This document shows, piece after piece, positions 27,055 through 35,710 of a DNA stretch of 64,000 nucleotides (positions are counted from its first letter, which is position 1; every line of letters starts with the position of its first letter). The position numbers were made by a program, and so were the translations under genes. This stretch comes from Caballeronia grimmiae (GTDB taxonomy: Bacteria; Pseudomonadota; Gammaproteobacteria; Burkholderiales; Burkholderiaceae). The notes under the pieces were generated by a model. It was given only the letters and a program-made list of their open reading frames with translations, had not been told where the DNA came from and searched no databases. The DNA is taken from positions 1 through 64,000 of the forward strand of contig NZ_JFHE01000022.1 of NCBI RefSeq assembly GCF_000698555.1. Direction: 5' to 3'.

Positions 27055-27142
27055 CCCACGCCTCATTCGATGTTGTGACGCCGCCGCCTCCGGTCGAGGG
27101 GCGGCGCGAACCGGCACGCCCCTACACACGGAGACATTTCAA

Positions 27143-29350
27143 ATGAACAGCACCGTTGTCCAGGAACGCAGCGAAGCGCGCAACGAATCCACGCATGCCA
27201 CCAACGTCGTGCCGCTGCATGCGAGCGATGCGAAACGCCGCGTCGCCGAGATTTTCGACCGCGTGAAAGCCGAGGGCCGCACGTCGCTGACCGCGCCGGA
27301 AGGCAAGCTCGTCTGCGATGCCTACGGCATTTCCGTGCCGCAGGAAGGCGTCGCGACCAGCGCGGACGATGCGGCGAAGCTGGCGTCGTTCATCGGCTTT
27401 CCGGTGGTGCTGAAGATCGTGTCGCCGGAAATCCTGCACAAGACGGAAGCGGGCGGCGTGCTTGTCGGCGTGAAGAACGAGGCCGATGTCCGCGCCGGCT
27501 ACGCGTCCATCATCGAGAACGCGAAGAAGTACGATGCGAACGCGACGATCATCGGCGTGCAGGTGCAGCAGATGGTCGGCGCGGGCCAGGAAGTGATCAT
27601 CGGCGCGGTGACGGACCCGTCGTTCGGCAAGCTGATCGCGTTCGGTCTCGGCGGCGTGCTGGTCGAAGTGCTGAAGGACGTGACCTTCCGACTCGCGCCG
27701 GTGACGCGTGAAGAAGCGGCGTCGATGCTCGACGGCATCCAGGCCGCCGAAGTCCTGCGCGGCGTGCGCGGCGCGCAGCCCGTGGATCGCGAGGCGCTCG
27801 TCACGCTGGTCGAGCGCGTGTCGCGCCTCGTCGACGACTTCCCGCAAATCTCCGAGATGGACCTGAACCCGGTTTTCGCGAGCCCGGGCGGCGCGGTGGC
27901 GGCGGACGTGCGGATCGTGATGGACTTCGAGCCGGCCGCGCCGCGCTATCGTCCGACGCAGGAGCAGATCGTCACGCAGATGAACCGCATCATGAAGCCG
28001 GATGCGGTCGCGGTGATCGGCGCGTCGAACGAGGACGGCAAGATCGGCAATTCGGTGATGAAGAATCTCATCAACGGCGGCTATCAGGGGACGATCTATC
28101 CGATCCACCCGAAGGCCGACGAGATCATGGGCCGCAAGGCGTACAGGAGCGTGAAGGACGTGCCCGGCGTGATCGATGTCGCCGTGTTCGCGATTCCGGC
28201 GAAGTTCGTCGCGCAGGCGCTGGTCGAAGTGGGCGAGAAGAAGATTCCGGGTGCGGTGCTGATTCCGTCGGGCTTCGCGGAGACGGGCAATCACGAAGGC
28301 CAGGAAGAGATCGTGAAGATCGCGCGCCAGTACGACATCCGCATGATGGGGCCGAACATCTACGGCTTCTATTACACGCCGAAGAACCTCTGCGCGACGT
28401 TCTGCACGCCGTATGACGTGAAGGGCAAGGCGGCGCTGTCGTCGCAGTCGGGCGGGATCGGCATGGCGATCATCGGCTTCTCGCGCTCGGCGAAGATGGG
28501 CGTGTCGGCGATCGTCGGGCTCGGCAACAAGAGCGATATCGACGAGGACGATCTGCTCACGTTCTTCGAGCAGGACGACAACACCGAGATCATCGCGCAG
28601 CACTGCGAGGACCTGAAGGATGGCCGCGCGTTCGCGGAAGCGGCGAAGCGCGTATCGAAGAAAAAGCCGGTCGTCGTGCTGAAGGCGGGGCGCACGAGTC
28701 TCGGCGCACGCGCGGCCAGTTCCCACACCGGCGCGCTCGCGGGCAACGACAAGATTTACGAGGACGTGTTCCAGCAATGCGGCGTGATCCGCGCCCGCTC
28801 GCTGCGCGATCTGCTCGAGTTCGCACGCGGCATTCCGAAGCTGCCGACGCCCAAGGGCGAGAACGTCGTCATCATCACGGGCGCGGGCGGATCGGGCGTG
28901 CTGCTGTCGGATGCGTGCGTCGACAACAATCTGTCCTTGATGACGATGCCCGACGATCTCGACGCCGCGTTCCGCAAGTTCATTCCGCCGTTCGGCGCGG
29001 CGGGCAATCCGGTGGACATCACCGGCGGCGAGCCGCCGAGCACGTACAAGAACACGATCAAGCTCGGGCTTCAGGACGACCGCATCCATTCGATCATTCT
29101 CGGCTACTGGCACACGATCATCACGCCGCCGATGGTCTTCGCGAAGCTCGTGATCGAAGTGAAGGAGGAGATGAAGGCGCTCGGCATCGAGAAGCCGATC
29201 GTCGCGTCGCTCGCCGGCGACGTGCAAGTGGAGGAAGCTGCCGAGTATCTTTACGAGCACGGCGTTCCGGCGTATGCGTATTCGACCGAATTGCCGGTTG
29301 CGGTGCTCGGCGCCAAATATAAGTGGGCGCGTGGGGCGGGTTTGATCTGA
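27143..29350 (+). CDS. NDP-forming acyl-CoA ligase, fused beta-alpha
   Basis: A 735-aa single-chain ligase of the ADP/GDP-forming acetyl-CoA synthetase superfamily. The ATP-grasp (beta-like) domain is N-terminal (residues about 45-265: KIVSPEILHKTEAGGV). The CoA-binding and ligase (alpha-like) domains follow (VIGASNEDGKIGNS at 291-304; phospho-His528 in SSHTGALAG). Most bacterial homologues have the opposite order and often a GNAT domain, absent here. ACGGAGAC precedes the ATG, 88 nt after frc. It probably makes or recycles a small acyl-CoA (formate, acetate, glycolate or oxalate); the substrate is unknown. Confidence 0.88.
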   Translation: MNSTVVQERSEARNESTHATNVVPLHASDAKRRVAEIFDRVKAEGRTSLTAPEGKLVCDAYGISVPQEGVATSADDAAKLASFIGFPVVLKIVSPEILHKTEAGGVLVGVKNEADVRAGYASIIENAKKYDANATIIGVQVQQMVGAGQEVIIGAVTDPSFGKLIAFGLGGVLVEVLKDVTFRLAPVTREEAASMLDGIQAAEVLRGVRGAQPVDREALVTLVERVSRLVDDFPQISEMDLNPVFASPGGAVAADVRIVMDFEPAAPRYRPTQEQIVTQMNRIMKPDAVAVIGASNEDGKIGNSVMKNLINGGYQGTIYPIHPKADEIMGRKAYRSVKDVPGVIDVAVFAIPAKFVAQALVEVGEKKIPGAVLIPSGFAETGNHEGQEEIVKIARQYDIRMMGPNIYGFYYTPKNLCATFCTPYDVKGKAALSSQSGGIGMAIIGFSRSAKMGVSAIVGLGNKSDIDEDDLLTFFEQDDNTEIIAQHCEDLKDGRAFAEAAKRVSKKKPVVVLKAGRTSLGARAASSHTGALAGNDKIYEDVFQQCGVIRARSLRDLLEFARGIPKLPTPKGENVVIITGAGGSGVLLSDACVDNNLSLMTMPDDLDAAFRKFIPPFGAAGNPVDITGGEPPSTYKNTIKLGLQDDRIHSIILGYWHTIITPPMVFAKLVIEVKEEMKALGIEKPIVASLAGDVQVEEAAEYLYEHGVPAYAYSTELPVAVLGAKYKWARGAGLI

Positions 29351-29358
29351 CGTGAAAC

Positions 29359-29383
29359 GAGGGAGCGCGGCCCGCGCTCCCTC
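29359..29383 (+). other. Intercistronic hairpin
   Basis: The perfect 11-bp stem GAGGGAGCGCG/CGCGCTCCCTC with a 3-nt GCC loop lies between the acyl-CoA ligase and FAH-family genes. No T run follows, so it is not a standard terminator. It may stabilise or limit the downstream part of the message. Confidence 0.6.
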
Positions 29384-29403
29384 ACACAACCAAGGATGCT
29401 TCA

Positions 29404-30183
29404 GTGACCACCTGGATACGCTTTCGCGACGGCGACGGACGCATCGGCTTCGGCACGCTAGATCCGCATTCGGGACGCGTCGTGCAGCACGACGGCGCGC
29501 TTTTCGATCGACCGCGCCCGACCGACATCAGCTTCGCCGCCGACGATCTCACGCTGCTAGCGCCGTGCGAGCCCAGCAAGATCGTCGCGCTGTGGAACAA
29601 CTATTACGCGTTGTCGCAGAAACTCGACAAGGCGCCGCCGCAGCATCCGCTCTTTCTCATCAAGCCGCCGATGTCGGTCATCGGGCCGAGCGAGGCGATC
29701 AGGCGTCCGCGCAGCTATCACGGCAAGATCGCGTATGAGGGCGAGCTTGGCATCGTGATTGGCAAGACGGTGTCGGGCGCGTCGGTGGAGGAGGCTGAAG
29801 ACGCGATCTTCGGCTATACCTGTGTGAACGATGTCACCGCGATCGAACTGCTGCAGGAAGATCCGAATTTCGCGCAGTGGTGCCGCTCGAAGGGCTTCGA
29901 TACCTTTACGTGCCTCGGGCCGGCGATCGTGCGCGGTTTCGACTGGCGCAGCGCGACGCTGACGACGACCGTCGATGGCGTCGAACGGCAGAACTATCCG
30001 CTCGACGACATGATCTTCTCGCCCGCCGAGCAGGTCAGCCTGATTTCACACGACATGACGCTCGTTCCTGGCGATGTCATCGCGTGCGGCACGTCGGTCG
30101 GCGTCGGCTCGATCAAGGACGGGGCGCGCGTGGATGTATCGATTGCGGGGATCGGCACATTGTCGAACGTGCTCGCCGTCTAG
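29404..30183 (+). CDS. Fumarylacetoacetate hydrolase-family protein
   Basis: A 259-aa protein of the FAH superfamily. The metal-binding part (YEGELGIVIGKTVS and FGYTCVNDVTA) and the C-terminal MTLVPGDVIACGTSVGVGSI are typical. Members are metal-dependent hydrolases, decarboxylases or hydratases of 2-oxo or acylpyruvate compounds. The start is a GTG at 29404 with AAGGA upstream. It is the last gene of the oxalate operon. An oxaloacetate- or acylpyruvate-type substrate would fit the glyoxylate/oxalate context, but no residue settles it. Confidence 0.88.
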   Translation: MTTWIRFRDGDGRIGFGTLDPHSGRVVQHDGALFDRPRPTDISFAADDLTLLAPCEPSKIVALWNNYYALSQKLDKAPPQHPLFLIKPPMSVIGPSEAIRRPRSYHGKIAYEGELGIVIGKTVSGASVEEAEDAIFGYTCVNDVTAIELLQEDPNFAQWCRSKGFDTFTCLGPAIVRGFDWRSATLTTTVDGVERQNYPLDDMIFSPAEQVSLISHDMTLVPGDVIACGTSVGVGSIKDGARVDVSIAGIGTLSNVLAV

Positions 30184-30223
30184 CGAAGCACTCCAGGCGC
30201 ACGCGCAAAACGCGCAGAAACGA

Positions 30224-30258
30224 CAAAGCCGGCGCACGAGGGCGCCGGCTTTGCATTT
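30224..30258 (+). terminator. Terminator at the end of the oxalate operon
   Basis: The 12-bp stem CAAAGCCGGCGC/GCGCCGGCTTTG with an ACGAGG loop is followed by CATTTT. It starts 41 bp after the FAH-family stop and lies before the converging CsbD gene. Confidence 0.82.
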
Positions 30259-30294
30259 TCGACTGCATGCGCCGGCGGGCGGCGCATCGCACGA

Positions 30295-30549
30295 TCAGCG
30301 ATCGCGATTCCACAACGCGCCGAGCAGGAAGCCAACGGCAGCCGCAATCAGCACGCCGTTGATCGGCTGATCGGAGACGGCCGAACGCACGTTGTCGATC
30401 GTCTGACCGTAGGTCTGCTGCAGCGAGCCCAACGCCTGCCGCGCCTTGCCCTCTACCTGCGTGCCGGCATCGCCCGTCAGCGCCCCGACCGCGTCCTGCA
30501 CCTTGCCGACTACGTTTTGCGCCGTGCCTTCCACTTGATCTTGCACCAT
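30295..30549 (-). CDS. CsbD-family stress protein with membrane tail
   Basis: An 84-aa protein. The N-terminal half is CsbD-like (MVQDQVEGTAQNVVGKVQDA...VEGKARQALGSL). The C-terminal hydrophobic segment (PINGVLIAAAVGFLLGALW) ends in NRDR, as in ElaB/YqjD-type membrane anchors. GGGAGG lies 4-5 nt before the ATG at 30549; an upstream ATG at 30561 would sit on the Shine-Dalgarno itself. Such proteins are induced by stress in stationary phase. Single gene converging with the oxalate operon. Confidence 0.88.
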   Translation of the reverse strand: MVQDQVEGTAQNVVGKVQDAVGALTGDAGTQVEGKARQALGSLQQTYGQTIDNVRSAVSDQPINGVLIAAAVGFLLGALWNRDR

Positions 30550-30680
30550 GGTGCCTCCCATTCTGGTTGATGCGGTTTGCGTTGAAATTGCCTCGAAACT
30601 GCGTCGAACTGCTTCGATTCAACCGGCAGCGCCGGAACGGACGATAGAGCACGCTTCGTGCCCGGCGCATCAATCACGCT

Positions 30681-31037
30681 TCACGCCGGGCCGATCAGAT
30701 GGTTCACCAGCGCGAGAAGCTCGTCAATCGAAAACGGCTTGCGGCGAAACTGCGTGTGCGGGTGATCGACCGCGGGCGCGTGCGCGGCGGCGCTCATCAG
30801 GATTACCGGCACCTTGCTCAGCGTTTCGCTCGCGGCCAGATCGCGGATCAGTTCGACGCCGTCCTTGTGGGGCATCATCCAGTCGGTGATGACGAGATCG
30901 GGCGCGCTCAAGTTGGCGGCCTCGAGCGCGACGCGTCCGTTGAATGCGGTGATCACCTCGTAGCCCTCCATTTCGAGCACGAGCCGCCACGTGGTCAGGA
31001 TGTCGAATTCGTCGTCGACGACGAGGATCTTTTTCAT
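30681..31037 (-). CDS. Stand-alone response-regulator receiver protein
   Basis: A 118-aa CheY-like receiver with no output domain. The acidic pair is Asp8-Asp9, the phospho-acceptor Asp52 is in VITDWMMP, the switch Ser is in VILMSAAA, and the conserved Lys is in RRKPFS. Its ATG overlaps the stop of the KaiC-like gene (ATGA), so the two are translationally coupled and probably act together. No histidine kinase is nearby; the phosphate donor is unknown. Confidence 0.92.
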   Translation of the reverse strand: MKKILVVDDEFDILTTWRLVLEMEGYEVITAFNGRVALEAANLSAPDLVITDWMMPHKDGVELIRDLAASETLSKVPVILMSAAAHAPAVDHPHTQFRRKPFSIDELLALVNHLIGPA

Positions 31038-32545
31038 GCGCGCGCGCCGGGGTCCGACACGGAGATCGCGGGCGAGAGCGACGGATGGCCGGACAGGATG
31101 CCCGTCGGCCCGATGAACCCTTCGATGATATGCAGCCCGTCCGAGTCGATCGTGAGCCGGCGGATCCCCGTATCGTGCGGGCCTTCGCGCTGCTTCACGA
31201 TCGTCACCATGCGATGAAGCGCCGAATTGAGTTCGACGTAGCGCATGAGCACGATGTTCTCGGTCATCGCGGAGGCGCGCAGCGTCGCGGGCGCGCCGAA
31301 TTCGTTGTAAAGCGGCAATTCCTCGGTCAGCACCGTCGTCACGCCGATATTGCGAAGACGCTGCGTCAGCGCGTTGATGAAGAGGCCAAAACGCTCGCTG
31401 CGGTTCGCCGACTGCAGAAAGCCGTCGATGCCGTCCACCACGAGCCGCGACGCATTCGTGCGCGTGACGACGGCGATCAGCTCGGCGGCGAGCTCGTCGA
31501 TGGCGAGTTCCACCGCGGAATGCCAGTGGATCGCGAGCCGCCCGTCCTTAACGGCATCTTTCAGGTCGATGCCGACTCCTCGCGCTTTCGCGAGTAGCCG
31601 CTCCGGGGACTCATAAATGCCGAAGTAAACACAGCGTTCGCCGCAATCGGTGCCCGCCTGCAGAAACTTGAGCGCGAGCAGCGTCTTGCCGACACCCGAT
31701 GGCCCGACGAGCGTGGTCGTGGAGCCGCGCATCACGCCGCCGCCGAACATGCGGTCGAAGGTCGGAAGCGCGAATTCGAGCCTGCCCTCGAGGTGGCACG
31801 GCGCGCCCGCCCGTTCGGACGTGGCTTCGAGCCGCGGGAACGCGACAAGCCCGTTCCCCGTGATGTTGAAGAAATGCTTGCCGAGCAGATGATCGCGGGC
31901 GCGCAGCTTGTGGACTTCGATTTCGCGCGCGCGCCGCATCCCGTTGTTGAAGCGGTTCAGCTCGATGAGCCCGTCGACCAGCGTGTGTTCCGGATGCGGC
32001 TCGTTGCCCGAGAGCGGCGCGAGCACCAGCGTCGTGCAGCGCGCCGCGCTCACGAACGCCGACAACTCGTGGATGAACTGCGAAAGCTCCAGCTCCGTGG
32101 AACTGAACTCGCGCGCGCTGCGAAAGCCGTCGATGACCATGAAGCGCGGACGGCTCGTCTTGATCGTCGCGGCGATCAGCGAAAGAAATCCGGAGAGACC
32201 GTCGCGCATCAGTTCGTGATAACCGCTCACGAACAGCATGCGGTCCGAGATGGCGTCGGCGTCGTAGAACGACAGTCCGCGCAAATGCGACAGCAGCTTC
32301 GTATGCGACTCGGCGATGAGCGTGATGTACAACACCCTGTCGCCGTTCTTGACGCGGTGGAAGCCGATCTGCGACGAAAGGATCGTCTTGCCCGCGCCGG
32401 CCATGCCTTCAATCAGATAGAGCCCGCCTTCGACCAGGCCGCCGCCGAGAATGTGGTCCAGGCCCGGGACACCCGTCGTCACGTTGCCGTCGCTGGCGGT
32501 CGGCTGCGGCGATGGATCAGGCGGGAGAATGTTGTCTTCGCTCAT
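31034..32545 (-). CDS. KaiC-like tandem RecA ATPase
   Basis: A 503-aa protein with two KaiC/RecA-type ATPase domains. Walker A motifs are GMAGAGKT (47-54) and GPSGVGKT (281-288), each followed by a Walker-B-like VIDGF or VDGID segment. A short Pro-rich head precedes domain 1. It is coupled to a stand-alone receiver and has no kaiA or kaiB near it. Proteobacterial KaiC-like proteins of this kind take part in stress or signalling rather than a full circadian clock. The ATG follows a weak ribosome site. Confidence 0.9.
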   Translation of the reverse strand: MSEDNILPPDPSPQPTASDGNVTTGVPGLDHILGGGLVEGGLYLIEGMAGAGKTILSSQIGFHRVKNGDRVLYITLIAESHTKLLSHLRGLSFYDADAISDRMLFVSGYHELMRDGLSGFLSLIAATIKTSRPRFMVIDGFRSAREFSSTELELSQFIHELSAFVSAARCTTLVLAPLSGNEPHPEHTLVDGLIELNRFNNGMRRAREIEVHKLRARDHLLGKHFFNITGNGLVAFPRLEATSERAGAPCHLEGRLEFALPTFDRMFGGGVMRGSTTTLVGPSGVGKTLLALKFLQAGTDCGERCVYFGIYESPERLLAKARGVGIDLKDAVKDGRLAIHWHSAVELAIDELAAELIAVVTRTNASRLVVDGIDGFLQSANRSERFGLFINALTQRLRNIGVTTVLTEELPLYNEFGAPATLRASAMTENIVLMRYVELNSALHRMVTIVKQREGPHDTGIRRLTIDSDGLHIIEGFIGPTGILSGHPSLSPAISVSDPGARA

Positions 32546-32905
32546 GGGAATTTCGTTTTTACTCGGCGAACCGCCTTTTCAAGATGGCGAATTATCGCTG
32601 ACGAGAGTCAAGCTGTCGCCGTAAATACGCGAATTCACTCGTCGCAAAGCCTATTCGTGCGTGCGTTCCGGCGCAGACGGCACCGGCGAGAGGCGACGCC
32701 ACGATGACCCGTGGTTCGAATGCGCCGCATGAATCGCGCCCGCAGTCGCGCAATATTGCGGTTCGTCACATACAGCGCATTTTGAGATGTTTCTCATGGG
32801 CGGCGGACGGCCGCGCTGCTGAAATAGCGGGCGTTGCTTCTCCTGGACGCCGTGTGTTTCCGGCGTCTGTCCCGGCGCGCCGCGCCAGTCATTGCCTTCT
32901 AAGCC
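32546..32905. other. Divergent intergenic region right of the KaiC-like gene
   Basis: 360 bp between the starts of the KaiC-like gene (minus) and a small exported-protein gene (plus). The open frames inside have no ribosome sites or familiar sequence. It should hold both promoters, but I cannot place them with confidence. Confidence 0.45.
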
Positions 32906-33184
32906 ATGCACCGTTCGCATCCGATCCTGGGCGCTGTCGCGCTCGCCGCCTGTCTCGCTTCTTCGTTGTTGTTCTCGCCGGTCTCATCGCATGCGGCGGA
33001 GCCGTTGATCGACCCTCACATGCTGTCGGCCGCTCCGTTCAGCTTTCAGGCCGACCGGGCTATTTTCTCTCGCATGTCGCCCCCGCCGTCGGATTCGCGC
33101 ATTTTCTCGCCGCGTGAATCCCTGAAACTGAATGAGTCTTCGCAGTTTTCTCAAGCGGATACGCGGCGCCGTCAATCGCTTTGA
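32906..33184 (+). CDS. Small exported protein, 92 aa
   Basis: A 92-aa product with a convincing signal peptide (MHRSHPILGAVALAACLASS...; cleavage likely after SSHA) and a mature part rich in Ser, Pro and Arg. There is no clear Shine-Dalgarno before the ATG. Function unknown. I keep it because the signal peptide is well formed and no competing gene exists here. Confidence 0.5.
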   Translation: MHRSHPILGAVALAACLASSLLFSPVSSHAAEPLIDPHMLSAAPFSFQADRAIFSRMSPPPSDSRIFSPRESLKLNESSQFSQADTRRRQSL

Positions 33185-33419
33185 GATTTCCGGCCGCGAT
33201 TTCGGCAGGTTTTCGGTCAGGGCACGACGCGAATTGTCGACGTTAGAAATACTTCGAAAAATTGGGATTTGTCTGCTGCGATCGGCCTGTTCGCCCTTGC
33301 TAGAATCGCCCGGCTTTGGAATGGCCCGCCTCGCAGCCGCGGCGGGTAACGCAAGGCATCGTCCTCAATGTAAAGCGCGTGTCATCCCAGGCTCGTTGCC
33401 CTACCTGACTAAATCCGAG

Positions 33420-34115
33420 ATGTTCAATAAATCCGTTGCCGCTGTACTTGCAGTCGCTGCCGTGCTTTCCGGTTGCGCGTCCAATTCCGGGCCTACTTTC
33501 AACATCCAGCAGATCAAGACGTCGAGCGGACAGTCCGCTTTCCGCGCCGAATGCTATGGCCTCTTCGAGAACGGCGGCGCCTGCATGCAGGCCGTCAAGA
33601 AGGCTTGCGGCAACCAGCCGTACACGCTGTTGCAAAGCGTCGAAGGCACGCAGGCGCCGGGCGATGCGCGCTCGGTGATCTTCACCTGCGGCACGCCGGC
33701 TCCGGCTCCGGTCGCTCAGTCCACGCCGCAGGCAGTTGTTGCCGCCGCTGCTGCACCCGTCGCCGCGCCGGCCCGCAAGGTTACGCTCGACGAAAAGACG
33801 AACTTCGCGTTCGATAGCGCCCAACTGACGCCGAAGGCCAAGCGCATTCTCGACAAGGTCATCGCCGACGGCCGCGACGTGACTTTCTCTTCGGTCACGG
33901 TCCAGGGCTTCACCGACGCTGTCGGCTCGGATGCGTACAACATCGCGTTGTCGGAACGCCGCGCGCAGTCCGTGCTCGGTTATCTGAAGAGCCACGGCCT
34001 CCAGTCGAAGGCGTTTGCGACGCAGGGCTACGGCAAGTCGCGCCCGGTTGCATCGAATGCGACGAGCGACGGCCGCGCAGAAAACCGTCGCGTGGAAATC
34101 GTGCTGACGCAATAA
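33420..34115 (+). CDS. OmpA-family outer-membrane lipoprotein
   Basis: A 231-aa protein with a lipoprotein signal (MFNKSVAAVLAVAAVLSGCA, Cys19). A Cys-containing N-terminal domain (residues 25-85) and an Ala/Pro linker (90-118) lead to a C-terminal OmpA-like peptidoglycan-binding domain: FAFDSAQLTPKAKRILD, then GFTDAVGSDAYNIALSERRA, ending ENRRVEIVLTQ. It would tether the outer membrane to the cell wall. The ATG at 33420 is chosen from the signal peptide; the longer open frame upstream is not plausible. A strong terminator follows. Confidence 0.93.
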   Translation: MFNKSVAAVLAVAAVLSGCASNSGPTFNIQQIKTSSGQSAFRAECYGLFENGGACMQAVKKACGNQPYTLLQSVEGTQAPGDARSVIFTCGTPAPAPVAQSTPQAVVAAAAAPVAAPARKVTLDEKTNFAFDSAQLTPKAKRILDKVIADGRDVTFSSVTVQGFTDAVGSDAYNIALSERRAQSVLGYLKSHGLQSKAFATQGYGKSRPVASNATSDGRAENRRVEIVLTQ

Positions 34116-34136
34116 GCCGCATCGACGGCGCAAGAT

Positions 34137-34172
34137 AAAAGCTCGCGGGCCGCAAGGTCCGCGAGCTTTTTT
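34137..34172 (+). terminator. Terminator of the OmpA-family gene
   Basis: The stem GCTCGCGGGCC/GGTCCGCGAGC with a GCAA tetraloop is flanked by AAAA and TTTTTT. It lies between the converging lipoprotein and ogt genes and may work in both directions. Confidence 0.95.
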
Positions 34173-34181
34173 ATTACGTGT

Positions 34182-34697
34182 TCAGAAGAGAAGAAGCTGT
34201 TCGCGGCCCGGTCCGCCTTCGAGCGTGAGCAGCGAACGCTTGCGATCGACGCCGCCCGCGTAACCCGTCAACTCGCCGTCGCCGCCGATCACGCGATGAC
34301 ACGGCACGATGATCGCCACCGGATTGCGCCCGTTTGCGCCGCCAACGGCCCGCGATGCGCCCGACGGCAAGCCCAGCCGCCGCGCGAGATCGCCATAGGT
34401 CCAGGCATCGCCGAAAGGAATGCGGCTCAACAATTCCCAGACCTGTTGCTGGAATATGGTCCCGTGCAGCCGGAACGGCACCGAGAACGCCCGGCGCTCC
34501 CCCGCGAAGTATTCGGCGATCTCTTCCTGCGCCTGAGCGATCACGCGAGGGGCAGGGCGGTCCGCGTCAGGCATCGCTTGCGGGACGCCCTTCGGAAAAT
34601 GCTTCTGTCCGACGAAGAACAGCCCGGTCAGATGCTCGTCCTCCGCGCGGTAGAGAATGGGCCCGAGCGGACTCGGGCTGACACGGAGGTCGATCAC
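34182..34697 (-). CDS. ogt: Methylated-DNA--protein-cysteine methyltransferase
   Basis: A 171-aa suicide repair enzyme that removes alkyl groups from O6-guanine. The acceptor Cys133 is in the hallmark IIVPCHRVIG, and NGRNP and LTGYAGG flank it. The N-terminal domain is of the short Ogt type. I choose the GTG at 34697, one base after the stop of the 86-aa gene upstream; translation is probably coupled because no separate Shine-Dalgarno is visible. It is the last of three overlapping or abutting minus-strand genes. Confidence 0.92.
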   Translation of the reverse strand: MIDLRVSPSPLGPILYRAEDEHLTGLFFVGQKHFPKGVPQAMPDADRPAPRVIAQAQEEIAEYFAGERRAFSVPFRLHGTIFQQQVWELLSRIPFGDAWTYGDLARRLGLPSGASRAVGGANGRNPVAIIVPCHRVIGGDGELTGYAGGVDRKRSLLTLEGGPGREQLLLF

Positions 34698-34698
34698 G

Positions 34699-34959
34699 TC
34701 AGATGAACGGATTGTCCGCGGTTCCGGTCGGCGCGGGCGGCTCGTCGGCGAGCTTCGCAGGCAGATCCGGCGCGCTCTCGAGCGCCGCGACGATCGCACC
34801 CAGCGCCTCGTGAAGCGCCTTCGCGGCGGCCAGCCCGGCCTTGTCCCGCGCGATGGTCAAATCGCCGCTGATGGTCACGCGCGTCGTGCCGTTGACGATG
34901 TTGATGGCGTCGCCCGCGATGTTCATCGCGTCGGTATCGTTGGCAAATGGCTTAAACAC
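34699..34959 (-). CDS. Hypothetical protein, 86 aa
   Basis: An 86-aa protein with a GTG start and a GGAGGA Shine-Dalgarno. It has a beta-rich N-terminal part (INIVNGTTRVTISGDLTIAR) and an Ala-rich helix, ending PTGTADNPFI. It overlaps the end of the nuclease gene by 8 nt and abuts ogt. Family unknown to me. The position between a nuclease and a DNA-repair gene is suggestive but does not define a function. Confidence 0.75.
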   Translation of the reverse strand: MFKPFANDTDAMNIAGDAINIVNGTTRVTISGDLTIARDKAGLAAAKALHEALGAIVAALESAPDLPAKLADEPPAPTGTADNPFI

Positions 34960-35710
34960 CTCTTAGTCCTCCAATTCGTTTGTCTTTCAGTGCATCGGGG
35001 ATGCCGGGGAACGCGAGACCGCTCATCGCTTCGAGCTCGCGCACGGTTTTCATCGTATAGGTTTTGGTCGGCGTGTTCTCGACGACGACCGCGAACGCGA
35101 TCTGCCGTTGCGGCAGATACACCACCTTGTACAACTGCGTGGGCACGAGCACGCGCGATTCGCCGATCGTCTGCAATTGCCGGCCAGAAAACAGCGGCCC
35201 GGTCACGACGTACGCCTCGCCCGATTCTTCCGTGAGGCGGCGCACCGCTTCCTCGATGCGCGACCAGATGCTCCGGTTGTTCGACGGGTCCTGCGGCACG
35301 ATGTTCGCCAGCGAGAACGATTCGGCCATCCCTTTCTTCGTCGCGCGATCGCCTGCGGGGCTCATGTGACCGCGATCGTAGCCGCTGCGCTTGTAGTCGT
35401 CGAGTTGGGCGCTGTCGCCGGGCGGCAGCCGCTTGTCGACGAAAAAGCGGTTGGTGCGCGTGTTGTCTTTGGCGTCATCGACGCTCTTTGCCGTCAGATG
35501 TTCCGCCGACCACAGCGGCCCGTGCGTGATGCCCGAATGAAGGAGCGCGAAGTCGGAGTAGCAGATTTCCTGCGCCGACGCGCGCATCTTCGAATTGGTG
35601 ACGACCGGCGCGAGGCCGCCCGGGCTGAACTGCGGGCAGTCGCTCGCGAACGCGCTGATGCACGCGGCGCCGAGAAGGGCGGCGACGAGCGCCTTGATGC
35701 TTGCTTGCAT
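34952..35710 (-). CDS. Exported DNA/RNA non-specific endonuclease
   Basis: A 252-aa protein of the Serratia-nuclease (beta-beta-alpha-metal) family. A signal peptide (residues 1-23, ending FAS) is followed by the nuclease domain with the DRGH catalytic motif (Asp112-His115) and the metal-binding Asn region ANIVPQDPSNNRSIW. It should act in the periplasm or outside the cell on DNA or RNA. The ATG at 35710 is chosen from the signal peptide; the Shine-Dalgarno is weak. First gene of the overlapping nuclease/86-aa/ogt set. Confidence 0.92.
   Translation of the reverse strand: MQASIKALVAALLGAACISAFASDCPQFSPGGLAPVVTNSKMRASAQEICYSDFALLHSGITHGPLWSAEHLTAKSVDDAKDNTRTNRFFVDKRLPPGDSAQLDDYKRSGYDRGHMSPAGDRATKKGMAESFSLANIVPQDPSNNRSIWSRIEEAVRRLTEESGEAYVVTGPLFSGRQLQTIGESRVLVPTQLYKVVYLPQRQIAFAVVVENTPTKTYTMKTVRELEAMSGLAFPGIPDALKDKRIGGLRGV

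Noticed and set aside
27122-29389. Long minus-strand open frame (755 codons) opposite the acyl-CoA ligase gene
   Set aside because: It is a mirror frame produced by high GC in codon position three. The product is Arg/His-rich with no family features and no ribosome site, while the plus frame has clear ligase motifs.
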